DNA from: Euonymus europaeus
Lineage: Eukaryota > Streptophyta > Magnoliopsida > Celastrales > Celastraceae
Assembly (NCBI GenBank): GCA_963580455.1
Contig: OY756964.1
Span: 21,922,001 to 21,986,000, forward strand
Direction: 5' to 3'
Length of the DNA stretch: 64,000 nt
Under the pieces are notes generated by a model, which saw only the letters and a list, made by a program, of their open reading frames with translations, was not told where the DNA came from and ran no database searches. Shown piece after piece: positions 46,656 through 58,464 of the stretch (position 1 is the first letter of the stretch; every line of letters begins with the position of its first letter). The translations under genes and the position numbers were made by a program.

Positions 46656-46750
46656 GTCAAGTAGGCAGGATGGAGGGCTCGAACTTGGGTACAACCGAGA
46701 TGAGTATAACTTAATCACCTCGGCTGAGGGGTTGTTGGCTAGTGTATATA
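46656..46750 (-). mobile_element. tRNA-derived SINE, family 2, copy 1
   Basis: On the minus strand: agccaacaacccctcagccg, aggtgattaagttatactca and gtacccaagttcgagccctc. The first two form an A-box-like head and the last has a GTTCGAG B box. It matches 50697-50796 along its length. Confidence 0.6.
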
Positions 46751-46901
46751 CACTAATCACTATAAAAACAGTTTTTCAAAACAATCAGATCAAAATGTTT
46801 TGCATGTCTTCAAGACTACTAATATTTACACAAAACAGGAAAACTCATTTCACACGCACTTATTAGTACCCCTCCATTCAACCACTACAGGTGAATCCCC
46901 T

Positions 46902-48148
46902 TCAATCCGTTTCATGGTCAGGTGTAGGGGAATACCAAGCAGGGAAAGTTCCTTTACTTCTAAGCAATCTAGTGAAAGGTGAGTCCGGCATTCGAGCTCT
47001 CTCTTCCTCAGCAAGCTCTTCAAGTGTTTTTGGCAGTCCATCGGGTATCGGACAGTGTCTCTCCTTTTCTTTATCAGCAATCAGTGTCTTTGCCTGGTCG
47101 AACCCATTCTTTTTTCCTTTCCTCATCGATGAAATTCCGTGTAAGCATCCGATTAAGGACTTGATGCCACCAGTTTGAAGAATTAGCCTCTCCACCTCTT
47201 CTTTTGGTGCTTCCTTCTGGTATATGCGTAGGGAACATATTGTGTTAGCTTGAAAGACTAGAATATGATTGTTATACTTGTCCGGCCAACAGTCAGACAA
47301 ATCAAGATTTTATTCACTATTTGAGATAATCATTGGATGTAGTTCAATATTGCTAACTTAATCATACATGAATATATATATATATGTATATGTATGTATG
47401 TATATATCAAACTTACTTCGAGATCTTTGAGTTCGAAGTATGCTCTCCAGCAGCTGTAGGAATCATCTCCCTCAAGTGTTGAACAATAGTCTGTACAAAT
47501 ATAATAACCAATCTGATTCTTAAGTACTTACAAAACATCTATCTATATAAAACCACACAATCAGAGCTTGTGAGACCAGAAAATTAAACCAAGAAAAACA
47601 AAAAATATCAGATGTCATTAATCTTTGTCATCATCAAACAAGCTTTTAATACCCATGAGAAGAAACCGGTGAAAATCATCAAAAACAGTAACAACTAAAG
47701 TGGAAATTATGTAAAACAAAATAACCCATTTATCGGATCAAACAGAGATGTAAAACAAACAAATAATCCACTAAATCATTCAAGATCAGATAATCAGAAC
47801 AACCCAAAAACAAGAAAACTGGAAAGAAATCAACATCAAAGTTAAACCAGAGAAGCAGCAAAATACAGAGCAATTAAGAGTGTTTATAAAAGGACCTGAG
47901 AGATCATTCTCGCACTTTTCAATCAAAGGAGGCTCCTTAAGGACTCGATCGAGTTTACTTCGGCTAAAAGGCTCAAGCTTTGGTATGTAGGAGCCGTTTC
48001 CAGAGGAAGAACAAGTTACTGTCTTTGCAGCAAATCGTCTTGTTGTTGCTGCTCTAGTTATTGGTATTGATGAGGTTCTCTTTAATTGGATTTCCTTAGC
48101 TTCTATAAGGAGAGGAGAAGAACAAGATCTGAAGACTGACCGAATCAT
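46902..48148 (-). CDS. CBP1: CCG-binding protein 1 / MEE14-like protein
   Basis: Three exons on the minus strand (48148-47896, 47490-47417, 47216-46902) encode 213 residues; Arabidopsis CBP1 (MEE14) has about 200. Recognisable blocks are SYSCWRAYFELKDLEKEAPK, GGIKSLIGCLHGI, PIPDGLPKTLEELAEEE, RMPDSPFTRLLR and FPAWYSPTPDHETD at the C-terminus. The known protein links the central-cell regulator CCG with Mediator and RNA polymerase II and affects pollen-tube attraction and embryo development; that role is taken from the family. The N-terminus is Ser/Arg-rich and poor in acidic residues, so it could also act as an organelle transit peptide. An in-frame upstream ATG extends the frame to 48454, but the start MIRSVFRSC fits better. 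SINE and spacer DNA lie downstream. Confidence 0.85.
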
Positions 48149-48199
48149 CGTGTATCCAAACTCTACACAAACCACACAGGAACAGATACTAACAAGAAA

Positions 48200-49050
48200 G
48201 AAGAAAGAATTGCAATCTTCGAGCCTGGGTTTTAGATATTTCAATACTTTTGTTTTGTAGAATTGTTTTTTGTCTTTTTTATTTCTTTTAAGAGGATAAA
48301 ATGATGCGACCACTTGATTGCCTTGATGTGCAATCTGGACCCTTGAATTCATTGGCTTTTGGGACAAGGAGATGCCTGGCGGCTGGCGGCCAGCGGCCAG
48401 TTTGGAGAAAACCTGGGTAGCCAAAGGTTTTTTTTTAACAAAAAGAGAAATCATGGGCTATTTAGAAATTTAGAAATTTAGTAAAAATTGTATATTCAAA
48501 ATTTGATAAAGGTTTAAGAAATTAAGAATTAAAAAAAATCAATTTAGTTGTCAGGGACATGATTATCCGTTTTATTTATACAAATTTAAATCAATTTAAA
48601 TATCATCAATTACTAGCAAAAATTGAATGTCATTCAATCCAAAATCTTTTTCTTGTCAATCCTAAATTTACGAGATGAGAATGAGAATGACTACAATCTA
48701 TATTTTATACAATGTGCCCTTATTTTAAATCAAGAATGTCTAAATGGTCATCTCAAGTGGCTTGTATGCTTTGTCTATCTCAAATGGTAGTCATTTCAAA
48801 TTTTTCAACGCGATCTCACTTCTATTACAACAAAACATGATTCCTAATACATTTATATCAACAAAATAAATATTTTTATACAATTTTTTTTAATTATCAT
48901 TCACAAACACCCTAAATATCAAGCATCAACATCATTTCTCTTATATTTTTCTACAATATTTCACTTTTTTATATTATTTTACATATTTTTCAATACAATT
49001 TTTTAAATCACTGTCTCTGTACATTTCAAATTTTTCAAGACCAAGTGTCC
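48200..49050. other. intergenic spacer
   Basis: AT-rich, with no coding frame recognised. It contains the promoter side of the CBP1-like gene near 48150-48450. Confidence 0.35.
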
Positions 49051-49054
49051 CTAG

Positions 49055-49627
49055 GCGTCGTCATCGGGCCGAGCTGGCCCAAAAAATTAGGCCCAGACCC
49101 GGCCTTGGCCCAAACACGAGAGCCTTCTTCGGGCCAAGCCTAGGAGAATTTGGTAAGTCCAAGCTCAGCCTTGGCCCAAATAATTCGAGCCAATAAGTCG
49201 GGCCTCGGGCTTGGCCCAATGGACTCGGGCCTAATTATTAAATTAATATATATTCACACACACATAAATATATATATACACACACACATAAATACATATA
49301 TACACACATAAATATATCTATACAATATATATATGTATACACATATAAATATATATTTACATATTATATATATATACACATGTTACATGCACTGTCACAC
49401 ACACATATAGATATATTTATGTATAATATGTATATGTGTATGTTATTTTTTCGGGCTTGGGTTCAAGCCGCTCTAAATGATCCGATTTCGGGTAAGACTC
49501 GGCCCCAAAAATGAAACCTAGGCCCGTCCGAGGTCCCTTCGAACCCGGACCGGGCTTTGGCCCGTGGGCTCGGGCCGGGTTCAGGCAGGCCCAAGGCCCA
49601 TAGGCCATTTGATGGGCCTAAGTGTCG
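49055..49627. repeat. foldback element with GC-rich arms and a TA/CA microsatellite core
   Basis: The left arm (49060-49220) and right arm (49455-49625) are both full of GGCCC/GGGCC words (cgggccgagctggcccaaaa; tgggctcgggccgggttc) and pair loosely as inverted repeats. The 200-bp centre is a tatata/cacaca microsatellite. It looks like a hairpin-forming non-autonomous transposon. Ends and target duplication are uncertain. Confidence 0.45.
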
Positions 49628-49854
49628 CATTGATTTAAACAAGTACACAGTGTATAGAACGGACTACGGAGATTACAGCACTGTCCCTAAATTTACTGGT
49701 CAAATACAGCACTGGTGACATGAGTCTCCCACTCACTTGGTACCAAAAACCTTTTCCTGTTTTTTAAAGTTACATAGAAATCAACGCAAATGGTTGTGCT
49801 TGTTGATGGTCTCACTCTCACATGCTTGCATTTTATCTGAAAAATCACCAAGAA

Positions 49855-52181
49855 ATGTCCAGGCAGCCGGTGCTACTGGATGGGTCGAGCTCTCCGGAGA
49901 ACCAGTCTTGCATTTTCTACAAGCTGATGGTGGGGTCTATTCTCCATGACAGGAAGCTGGTAATTAACCTCCCATTTTCACTACTCTGCTTTAATTTCTT
50001 CATCTTTCTTCTTTTCTTTGCTTGGTTAATTTTGGAGCGAGATTTAAGAAATTAGTTTGTTTTGCTTGGTTGGGAAATCCATTTACTGGTTGAAAAAAAA
50101 AACTGAAATGTCAGAAAAAAAAGGCAGAAAGGCTAAAAAATGAAGATAACTGCAGTAATTAGTGTCATGTAAAGAGAAAATTTTAAGAGAGGCAGCGTAC
50201 ATGCAACTTAATTTTTATATTTGTTATGGTGTACTTAAAAGACGAGCATGTGTCCGAATGATAGAGTTGGAGACGTGCAACCTAAAGATTACCGATTCAA
50301 TTCCTAGTACCCTTATAGTTTTTGTAAGATCTGCTTACATTTTGCATGTTTCCAACCCCGCATCTTCTGCATAGGAGGTACTTACTTTTTTTTTACCCAC
50401 GGGTGTGCTTCTTGATCTATTACCATATGCATGTGTTCAATTATACAACTGCTCATTGTTTTACTGGGGAAGTGCAAGATATGGAGTGAGGTGTGATTTA
50501 TCAGCTCATCATTTAGTATTTACATCTTTGTCGGGGTTGCTACAAATGAAGAAGTGTCATTGTGTCGTAGCCAATGCCAATCTAATGTTATATAAGGAAT
50601 TTGAAACTATTCCGGTTTGAGAGTTCTTCATTGTCATTGATATTGAAATTTGTCCAAGACTTCTTTAAATGTTCCTTCTCAAACATTGGAGAGGGATTTG
50701 AAGAGGGGCCAACAACCTCTCAGCTGAGGTGGTTAAGGCATATACTCGATTTGCTGGTACCCAAGTTCGAGTGTCCCTCCCCGCTTACGTAACCAAAAAA
50801 AAAAGATTTGAAGAGGGACTTACCCATGTCAAGTTGTACTAATGATTCTGCAATGTCAATGTGTATGGAGATAAATTTTCTCTTTTACTAACTATTCTGC
50901 TATGCAAATGTCTCATATCCTGTTTCTAACCTCAGAGGATCCCAGGAAAGTTTGTTAGGAGATATGGAGATGAACTTTCTTCTACTGCTAAGCTCATTGC
51001 TTCTGATGGTCAAGTCTGGCCTGTGGAATTAGTGAAAGCTGACAAGAAGTTATGGCTCGACAATGGTTGGCAAGAATTTGTCGAACACTACTCGATTGGT
51101 GTCGGGTATTTCTTAATTTTCAGATACGAAAGGAGTTCAGATTTCATGGTTTATGTGTTTGATCTGGAAAATTCTGAGATTAAGTATCCTTGTAATTCTA
51201 TCAGTAGTTCACTAGAGCTTGGTCATGACAAACAATCTCCAGCACCTCATCAGAAAGAGTGCGACTTAGATGAAATCTCAGGCTCTTTCCCACCAAGCTC
51301 TGATCCCATTCCTTTGGATAATAAGTCTTTGGATGATTCTAGGAACTCGATGTACACTGCAAATGTAGATTGCCTGAATGTAAGAAAGAAAGCACTCGAT
51401 TTTCAAGAAACATTTCAATCTACTCGAGAGGTAGGTATACAGTGCAATTGGAATGAGCTTTTATGTACCATAGATGCATTCAGGAAGCGATTACCTGAAA
51501 GCTCGGAACAAAGAACCACCAAAAAACAAAAACAAACATTTGAATCATGCAAAAACTGTAAGTGATGAACTTAGATGATCTCTTACTGCCTTTTTTCTTT
51601 GTGACTAATCGATTGATTATGCAGATGAACCAGTCCCATTCGGCAATAACAAAATTGCCCATCTTAAATCAACTAGTGAAAGTCTTACAAGGAGGTGGAG
51701 AGCTGTTACAGAAGAAGAAAGGGCAAGAGCGGTTCATGCTGCTGGACTGTTCAACTCTGATAATCCATTCTGCAGGATTGTTTTACGACCATCCTATGTA
51801 CAAAAACGATCTCTTCTGGTGAGCCCTTTTACATCCCACAAAATGCTTTGTGGAATTTTGAACTGTTTTCTGCAAAACATAATAAGACTTCTTCTTGGAC
51901 AGCATATGCCATCTAGCTTTGCTAACAGGTATCTCACCAGAGAGACTCAATCCGTCACACTCGAGGTTTCTGGTGGGAAACGGTGGCGTGTGGGATGCTT
52001 GTACGAGGTAGGTAAGACTAAGTTAAGCAGGGGATGGGGAGAATTTGCATGGGCGAACAATTTGGAGGAAGGAGATGTTTGCATCTTTGAGATGATGAAC
52101 TCCGCGGAAATGATCCTCAAAGTCAACATATTTCGCGTTCTTGATGACAACAAAGGCCAGCGAAACCAACCTTCAATATGA
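49855..52181 (+). CDS. B3-domain (REM family) transcription factor, VRN1-like
   Basis: Four exons (49855-49959, 50936-51557, 51625-51818, 51903-52181) encode 399 residues. Two B3 DNA-binding domains are visible. The first (about 20-110) has SCIFYKLMVGSILHDRKL across the intron to RIPGKFVRRYGDELS, then WLDNGWQEFVEHYSIGVGYF and LIFRYE. The second (about 285-390) has NPFCRIVLRPSYV, MPSSFANRYL, WRVGCLYEV and LSRGWGEFAWANNLEEGDVC. The order and linker closely follow VRN1, a nuclear, largely sequence-unspecific DNA-binding protein of vernalization, though many REM relatives have other or unknown roles. An in-frame ATG at 49822 would add 11 residues. Intron 1 contains two SINEs. The next gene downstream is another two-B3 gene on the same strand. 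Confidence 0.9.
50243..50385 (+). mobile_element. Au-like SINE in B3 gene intron 1
   Basis: gagacgtgcaacctaaagat, taccgattcaattcctagta and ccaaccccgcatcttctgca follow the layout of the Au-like SINE at 33755-33885. Confidence 0.45.
50697..50796 (+). mobile_element. tRNA-derived SINE, family 2, copy 2
   Basis: ccaacaacctctcagctgag, gtggttaaggcatatactcg and ggtacccaagttcgagtgtc give an A box and a B box. An A-run follows at about 50794-50803. It is the same family as 46656-46750. It lies in intron 1 of the VRN1-like gene. Confidence 0.65.
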
Positions 52182-53325
52182 GCTCTTGGCCATATTGAAC
52201 TAATTACAGTTTGATAAATGGTAATTTCTGGCTCATTAATCTGTATTGTGTATGTCTCTATCTTTTTCGGATGTTTGTCAATCGGTATGGTCTTCCCAAC
52301 CGAAATTTTGAGGCTTGTTCTTGTCCATGAGACTGTATAAACTAATGCAACTCTTGGTTTCAATATCAACTCTGTGGCTTGATTAGGAATGAAATGTTTG
52401 TCCCAGAATTTTTTTGATGTGGAAGTTGCTTTGTTTCCAGTTTGAACAAACATAACAAAAGAGTATTACTTTGCATATGATTGATTGAATTTTTTCTACT
52501 TAGGACTAATCTGTAAAAATTAAAATTACTTTGTGACTTGAGTTTACATTAAAGTAAATAACTTTGTTTGAAGATATGATAGTTGGGGTAGGGTTGTAAA
52601 AAAAATGACAAAATCGAACCATTTGATCTATTTTTTCTTAAAAAATTATACATTTTATTTATACTAAAACCAATCAAAATCGAACCATTTGATCGCTTTA
52701 TTTCAAAAAGTATACATTTTATTTACCCTAAAACCAACCCAATAGATGATTTGATCAAAATATGTCAAAAAATGGACCGTTAACACATCTAAATTGGACT
52801 GTCAAATAAATGCCTTAAACCTATTAAAGGTTCATGAAAAAATTATCTTTTAATGATATTATCAGGTGTTTGAATAATTTTTAAAAAACTCGACATAATA
52901 TAACTTTATGTAAATATTACTCTCATACGTTGTAGACCGTATAATATTAAAACACCCTTAATTCATTTTATTTTATACGAAATAGTTAAGATAAGAGTTA
53001 ACAATTGAAATGACAAAAAAAAAATACAAATTTTTATATTATCATTTTATCTAATAATAAGTATAATATCAAAATTTTCCGGACATGGAATATGATTAAA
53101 TTATACATCAATTTATACAATAATTAACGTATACATAACAATATTATAGTATCATGTATATGGGGCCAAGGTATAGTGGAATACATGAGAAGTGTTTTTT
53201 CTTCTTTGCTTTCTTTGGAAGTTTGGATGGATGGTTTTTTTCGCAGGCATATTATTGCTGTACCACTTCCGGTAACACACGCTGCGGAAGCACATGGAGA
53301 CCGCAAAGAAATGTCAGAGATTTGT
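52182..53325. other. spacer between the two B3 genes
   Basis: No gene. At 52590-52760 the phrases aaaatcgaaccatttgatc and tatacattttattta each occur twice about 70-75 bp apart, a short diverged tandem repeat. The rest is AT-rich. Confidence 0.4.
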
Positions 53326-53327
53326 GC

Positions 53328-53432
53328 ACCAGCGCAGACTCAATTGCCAGTTTTCGCAACCAGATCATCGTCCTTCTGCGAATCGTCCCGGACATCTTAG
53401 TCTTACCAGCGCAGACTCAATTGCCAGTTTTC
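53328..53432 (+). repeat. perfect 28-bp direct repeat upstream of the second B3 gene
   Basis: The same 28 bases (accagcgcagactcaattgc, then cagttttc) occur at 53328-53355 and 53405-53432, 77 bp apart. They lie in the promoter or 5' leader of the B3 gene beginning at 53473. Confidence 0.85.
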
Positions 53433-54354
53433 TCAAACTGATTGTTAAAGCTTGATGTACTTATTTCAGAAGATGGATCCAAAACCTCACCAAACCATGA
53501 ATTTTCGCAAGAAGATTCAGAGCTTCGAGAAGTTCCCCAGATTTTTCAAAGTTTATCTACTGGAGCTTAGCTCTGAAAGAATGGTAACCCAGCTCTCTGC
53601 GTCTCAAGCTTTGAACTTTGCTTAATTTGGTTCGTTGTTTTTGGGTTTTTTGCTGCTCTTGTTTGCTGATATTGAATCTTAAGTCATATCGCAGGTTTAA
53701 AAGTTTTAGTCTTTTGTGGTTTATGCACAGCCAGATCTAGTTATAGAATTGTTTGACTTGCTTCTGTTCTATGCTGTTCGTTATTTGTAAAATATTTCTC
53801 CTGCATATTTCTTGCTCAATTGAAAATAAAGTTGAGATTTTATTTTGTAATGGTTTCTTGATACTAGCCTGGTACAGCAGCATAGAGTGCCTGATTTAGG
53901 CCTTAGCTTTCTTCTTGATTTAAAACTGGTTGCCAAATGTTTTCTTTTAAAATGTAAATGATAATTAAGGATTCAATTTCAGCCATGGTGTCATATTTAG
54001 GTCCAAAGAAAACTCTGTCTTGAAATGAACTGGAGATTATGTGAACAAGTAAAATTGGGGGGATACATATTCCTGGAATTCCTTTATGATCTATGACCTG
54101 CAACTACCTTCTCTGCAGAAAATACCAAATGCTTTTATTGCACGCATAGGCCTAGTTTTGCCAGAGAAAGTGATCCTCAGAATTTCCCCTGGGAGAATTT
54201 GGCATGTGAAGGTGAACAAAGAGGAGAATGATGTGTTTTTCGGCATGGGTTGGAAGGAATTTGCTAAGCATAATTCTGTTGAGCATGGAGACTTTTTGGT
54301 ATTTAAATATAATGGAGGAAATGTGTTTTTTTTTTGAAAGGAAAACTTACTTCA

Positions 54355-57300
54355 TTAAGAGTTGTTAAAGTTACAATCTGAGACATAAAGAGAACTTAAA
54401 GTCTCAGGGACAGCATTTAGCATAATACATTCAGAGTTTGTTGGAGCTAACCTACCCAGTGATGCAAGAGCATCAGCTATGCGATTGAGCTCACGTGGAA
54501 TAAAATTGATGCAGTGAGGGAATTTAGATAGAATTTCCTTCAAATCTTCTAGGATATGCCCCAAGGGGGATCGCGGCAGCTGCACATCTTTTAGGCCCGA
54601 AACAATAATAGCAGCGTCTCCTTCCAACTCAAAAGGCATAAAGTTATGTGCAACGGCCATAGAAGCACCAAACATGAAAGCTAATGCTTCACTCATGACA
54701 GCACCTCCAGCAAAAGGAACACGTTTGAAACCCGAGAGTTTAATTATACCTTTTTCATCACGAATAATAAATCCAATCCCCGCTGTAGAGTCGTGAGCAT
54801 TCCACGATCCATCGACATTGACTTTGAACCATCCTCTCTGTGGAGCTGACCATGCTCGGGTACGGTCCTGCTGAGGCAAAATACGAGTTCTGAAATTGCA
54901 ACACTCTATGAAGTCATTATGAAGCTTTGAGGCACAAATTATAATTTGCATGGGCTGCCAGTGGCTATTTCGAAAGATGAGATTATTCCTTGCTAACCAT
55001 ATATTGTATAGAATACCAGAGACTTTGGCCATGTCATTAGGTTCGAGAATATCAAGCATAGCAAACACCCAAGATTTCATGGATGTCATAGGAAGAGATA
55101 AAGGCATAGATGCAAAGTCACATTTACTCCATAATTCAGCAGTAGCACAACAATCACGAAAGAGGTGCAAACTGGTTTCTTCCTCCATACCACATAGAGG
55201 ACATGTGCTGTCAATAGGCATACCTCTTCTCACTAAGTTCTCCCTTGTGGCCACTCCATCATGACCTAGTCTCCATAGAAAATATTTAACCTTGTTAGGA
55301 ACTTGAAGTTTCCAAAGGGATTGCCACCCCCTGGGAGTTGACTCTAGGGTCCTGGGGTAGGTTTGTTTAGCCAGCCAGTAAGCTGATTTGACAGAAAAGA
55401 AACCATGAATGCCCTTAGTCCACATCAGGGAGTCTTGGTGTCGAAGGCCCTGAAGTGGTATACTAATTATGGCTGAGACATCACTCGGAGAGAAGATATC
55501 TTCAATTTTCTCCTTATTCCACCAATGCACAGTCTGATCAATAAGCTCAGCGACCTTTAAAGATGGGCTATTGAGCCCCATTGGGGTTTCAATCCTGCCA
55601 TCAACCCGGTTTGGTATCCACTTATCATTCCAAACCGATACAGATAAACCATTCCCCACCCTCCAACATAAGCCATTCTTGAGGATGTTTCTTCCGGCTA
55701 GAATAGATGACCACACATAGGAAGGGTTATGACCACGTTGGGCATCAAGAAAACTGCTATTTGGGTAGTACTTTGCTTTTAGAACTCTGCTGCATAAGGA
55801 GTCTTGATCTTGTATAAGTCTCCAACCTTGTTTGGCAAGGAGAGCTAAATTGAAAGCTTTCATATCTCTTAATCCCAATCCTCCTTGGCAACGGTGGTTA
55901 CATACCTTGTTCCATCCCACCCATGACAATTTGCGATCTGGAGTTTGGTTGCCCCATAAAAAGTTTCGAGCCAAGCAATTTAGATCATCACAAAAAGTGT
56001 CCGGGAATTTATATATGCTCATCGCGTAGCATGGAATTGCCTGGACCACAGATTTGAGAAGTACCCCTCTTCCCGCCTGAGATAAATATTTTTCTTTCCA
56101 CCCAGAAACTTTCTGCCAGACCCGCTCCTTGATATAGCTAAACATGGACCTCCTTGATCGCATAACGAGAGCGGGAAGGCCTAGATACTTAGCATCCATA
56201 GGAAACCCAGCCATACCTAAAATTGCTCGAAGGGATGCTTGGGAGGCAGTAGAAATATTGCTACTAAAATGGATGGAAGATTTCTCCAGATTCACACTTT
56301 GGCCCGATATTTCTTCATATGTGTGAAGGATTTGAAGAATTGCATTGGCTTCCATTCCATTTGCCTTACAAAATAGGAGACTGTCGTCAGCAAATAATAA
56401 ATGTGATATAGTGGGAGCCCCTCGACAAACTCGAATTCCATGGATGGATTGCCTCACTAAAGCTTGCCGAACTAGATAGGAGAAACCTTCTGCACAAAAG
56501 AGAAATAAGAAGGGCGACAGTGGATCCCCTTGTCTTAGCCCTCTGGTTGGCTTTATGTGTCCATGGGAGGCACCATTGAGGATCACTGAGAAGGATACTG
56601 AAGAGACACATCTCATAACAAGATGGATCCATTGAGGGGCAAATCCCATAAGTGACATCATAGAAGATAGAAAATGCCATTCAACTCTGTCGTAGGCTTT
56701 AGAAATATCAAGCTTGAGGGCCATATATCCCTCCCGCCTATTCCTAAGACCCTTCATGTAATGCAAGCACTCATTAGCCACTATAATGTTATCTGAAATA
56801 AGGCGACCAGCCACAAAGGCACTCTGGGCGTCAGATATAATTCGCGGCAGCAGACCTTTCATCCGGTTACATAGACATTTTGAAATAATTTTGTAAAGCA
56901 CATTGCAAAGGCTGATTGGGCGAAACTGAGATACACTTTCCGGATTATTTATCTTTGGAATTAAAACAATGAGGGTATGATTGATCTTGTCATCAAAATG
57001 ACCATTGTTGAGGTAATCTAGAACAGCATGTGTGACATCATTGCCCACAATATGCCAATACTTCTGATAGAAGAGAGCTGGCATACCATCAGATCCTGGG
57101 GCTTTCGTAGGTGCCATTTGAAATATAGCATCTTTTACTTCTAGAGGAGTAAAAGGTTGCAGCAGACCCTCATTCATAGATGCTGTCACAGAACTAGGAA
57201 AATCATGAAACAATCCCTGAGCCTCCACTATAGAGCTTGAAGTGAACAAGTTTGAGAAATAGGCAATAATTTCATGTTGGATCTGCTGCATGCTAGTAGT

Positions 57301-58464
57301 AATTGAACCATTCGCCAATTTCAATCTAGTTATAAGATTCTTCTTCTTTCGTTGGCTAGCTTTGTGGTGAAAGAAACGAGTGTTACAGTCTCCCGCTTGT
57401 AACCACTCTTGTCTAGCTCTTTGCCGCCATCCAACTTCTTGACAGTGCAATAGCTCACATAATTCCCTTTCAAGGTTACGTTGGATACTGTTAGCTCCTT
57501 CAAAGCCAAACTTATTTCTGAGCCAGGTCAGCTTGTACTCCAGGGATTTAATTTTCCTTTGGATAGAACCAAAAGTTGATGATGTCCATCGTTTAAGAGA
57601 GGAGGCACAGTTGCTGATTCTAGCCATAGTACCATTCAAGTCAGCAGGGCAATGTTGATGGGACCAAGCAGTTGAAAGAATGCCCTCACAATCAGGATGT
57701 CTGATCCAATATTCTTCAAAGTGAAAGCGCCTCTGAATGCGGCGAACCACATTATTAGAGGAAGATAAGTGGGCCAATAAAATAATAGGGGAATGATCTG
57801 ATGCTATTGATGAGAGGTGCTCAACTGAATATACTTGAAATAAGTTTTTCCAAGAGCTTGTAGCTAATGCTCTATCAAGACGCTCCTGAACAAGCCCATC
57901 ATTCCACCTTCGATTACACCATGTAAAAGGAGAACCAGAGAATCCCAAATCCATCAGTTGGCAATCGTCAAGAGTAGTTCGAAAATTCTGCATAAGAGCC
58001 TCAGAACGGTGGTAGGGACCTTGGATTTCACTAGCAGAGAGAACTTCATTAAAATCTCCTCCACACATCCATGGCAAAAGAGATGCCGCAGATAAGGTCC
58101 TCATAAGGTCCCAGAATATATGCCTCCTGTTTGTGGCTGGTTGGCCATAGAAACCAGTAAAACGCCAAGGAGGGCCTGAATTGTAAGAAACAGTAACATC
58201 AATATGAGAAGTAGAAGAAGAAAGTAGTTGAACATTAGTAGCAGAATTCCATAATAAAAGAAGGCCCCCGCCAAGCCCCACACGGGCCACCGGATAACCA
58301 TTACAAAAATTAAGAGAGTCACGCATACGAAGAGCATCATTGTACAGAAGTTTAGTTTCAGACAAAAAGACAATATCAGGATCTTGGTGCCGGATCATCC
58401 GGCGTAAAACCTGAACTGTACGAGGGTTCCCAAGCCCCCGACAGTTCCAGAATAAGATTTTCAT
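54355..58464 (-). CDS. LINE ORF2: endonuclease, reverse transcriptase, RNase H
   Basis: 1,369 residues, uninterrupted. Residues 1-230 are an apurinic-type endonuclease (FWNCRGLGN, LSETKL with Glu36, CGGDFNEV around 136-141, ASDHSPIIL with Asp223-His224). The reverse transcriptase spans about 490-760 (LIPKINNP, FRPISLCNVLYKIISK, KLDISKAYDRVEW, GLRQGDPLSPFLF, LLFADDSLLF with the catalytic FADD at about 691-694). A zf-RVT region follows at about 1020-1105 (FSVKSAYWLA, CPLCGMEEETSLHLFRDC). An RNase H domain ends the protein (about 1205-1340: FKVNVDGSWN, SEALAFMFG, ELEGDA, RIADALASLG), with all four acidic positions present. Together these carry out target-primed reverse transcription. The start overlaps the ORF1 stop in ATGA. 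Confidence 0.95.
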   Translation of the reverse strand: MKILFWNCRGLGNPRTVQVLRRMIRHQDPDIVFLSETKLLYNDALRMRDSLNFCNGYPVARVGLGGGLLLLWNSATNVQLLSSSTSHIDVTVSYNSGPPWRFTGFYGQPATNRRHIFWDLMRTLSAASLLPWMCGGDFNEVLSASEIQGPYHRSEALMQNFRTTLDDCQLMDLGFSGSPFTWCNRRWNDGLVQERLDRALATSSWKNLFQVYSVEHLSSIASDHSPIILLAHLSSSNNVVRRIQRRFHFEEYWIRHPDCEGILSTAWSHQHCPADLNGTMARISNCASSLKRWTSSTFGSIQRKIKSLEYKLTWLRNKFGFEGANSIQRNLERELCELLHCQEVGWRQRARQEWLQAGDCNTRFFHHKASQRKKKNLITRLKLANGSITTSMQQIQHEIIAYFSNLFTSSSIVEAQGLFHDFPSSVTASMNEGLLQPFTPLEVKDAIFQMAPTKAPGSDGMPALFYQKYWHIVGNDVTHAVLDYLNNGHFDDKINHTLIVLIPKINNPESVSQFRPISLCNVLYKIISKCLCNRMKGLLPRIISDAQSAFVAGRLISDNIIVANECLHYMKGLRNRREGYMALKLDISKAYDRVEWHFLSSMMSLMGFAPQWIHLVMRCVSSVSFSVILNGASHGHIKPTRGLRQGDPLSPFLFLFCAEGFSYLVRQALVRQSIHGIRVCRGAPTISHLLFADDSLLFCKANGMEANAILQILHTYEEISGQSVNLEKSSIHFSSNISTASQASLRAILGMAGFPMDAKYLGLPALVMRSRRSMFSYIKERVWQKVSGWKEKYLSQAGRGVLLKSVVQAIPCYAMSIYKFPDTFCDDLNCLARNFLWGNQTPDRKLSWVGWNKVCNHRCQGGLGLRDMKAFNLALLAKQGWRLIQDQDSLCSRVLKAKYYPNSSFLDAQRGHNPSYVWSSILAGRNILKNGLCWRVGNGLSVSVWNDKWIPNRVDGRIETPMGLNSPSLKVAELIDQTVHWWNKEKIEDIFSPSDVSAIISIPLQGLRHQDSLMWTKGIHGFFSVKSAYWLAKQTYPRTLESTPRGWQSLWKLQVPNKVKYFLWRLGHDGVATRENLVRRGMPIDSTCPLCGMEEETSLHLFRDCCATAELWSKCDFASMPLSLPMTSMKSWVFAMLDILEPNDMAKVSGILYNIWLARNNLIFRNSHWQPMQIIICASKLHNDFIECCNFRTRILPQQDRTRAWSAPQRGWFKVNVDGSWNAHDSTAGIGFIIRDEKGIIKLSGFKRVPFAGGAVMSEALAFMFGASMAVAHNFMPFELEGDAAIIVSGLKDVQLPRSPLGHILEDLKEILSKFPHCINFIPRELNRIADALASLGRLAPTNSECIMLNAVPETLSSLYVSDCNFNNS

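Noticed and set aside
53154..53441. Overlapping plus-strand frames of 74-95 codons
   Set aside because: Two frames overlap, contain the 28-bp direct repeat and show no domain; more likely promoter or leader DNA of the B3 gene.
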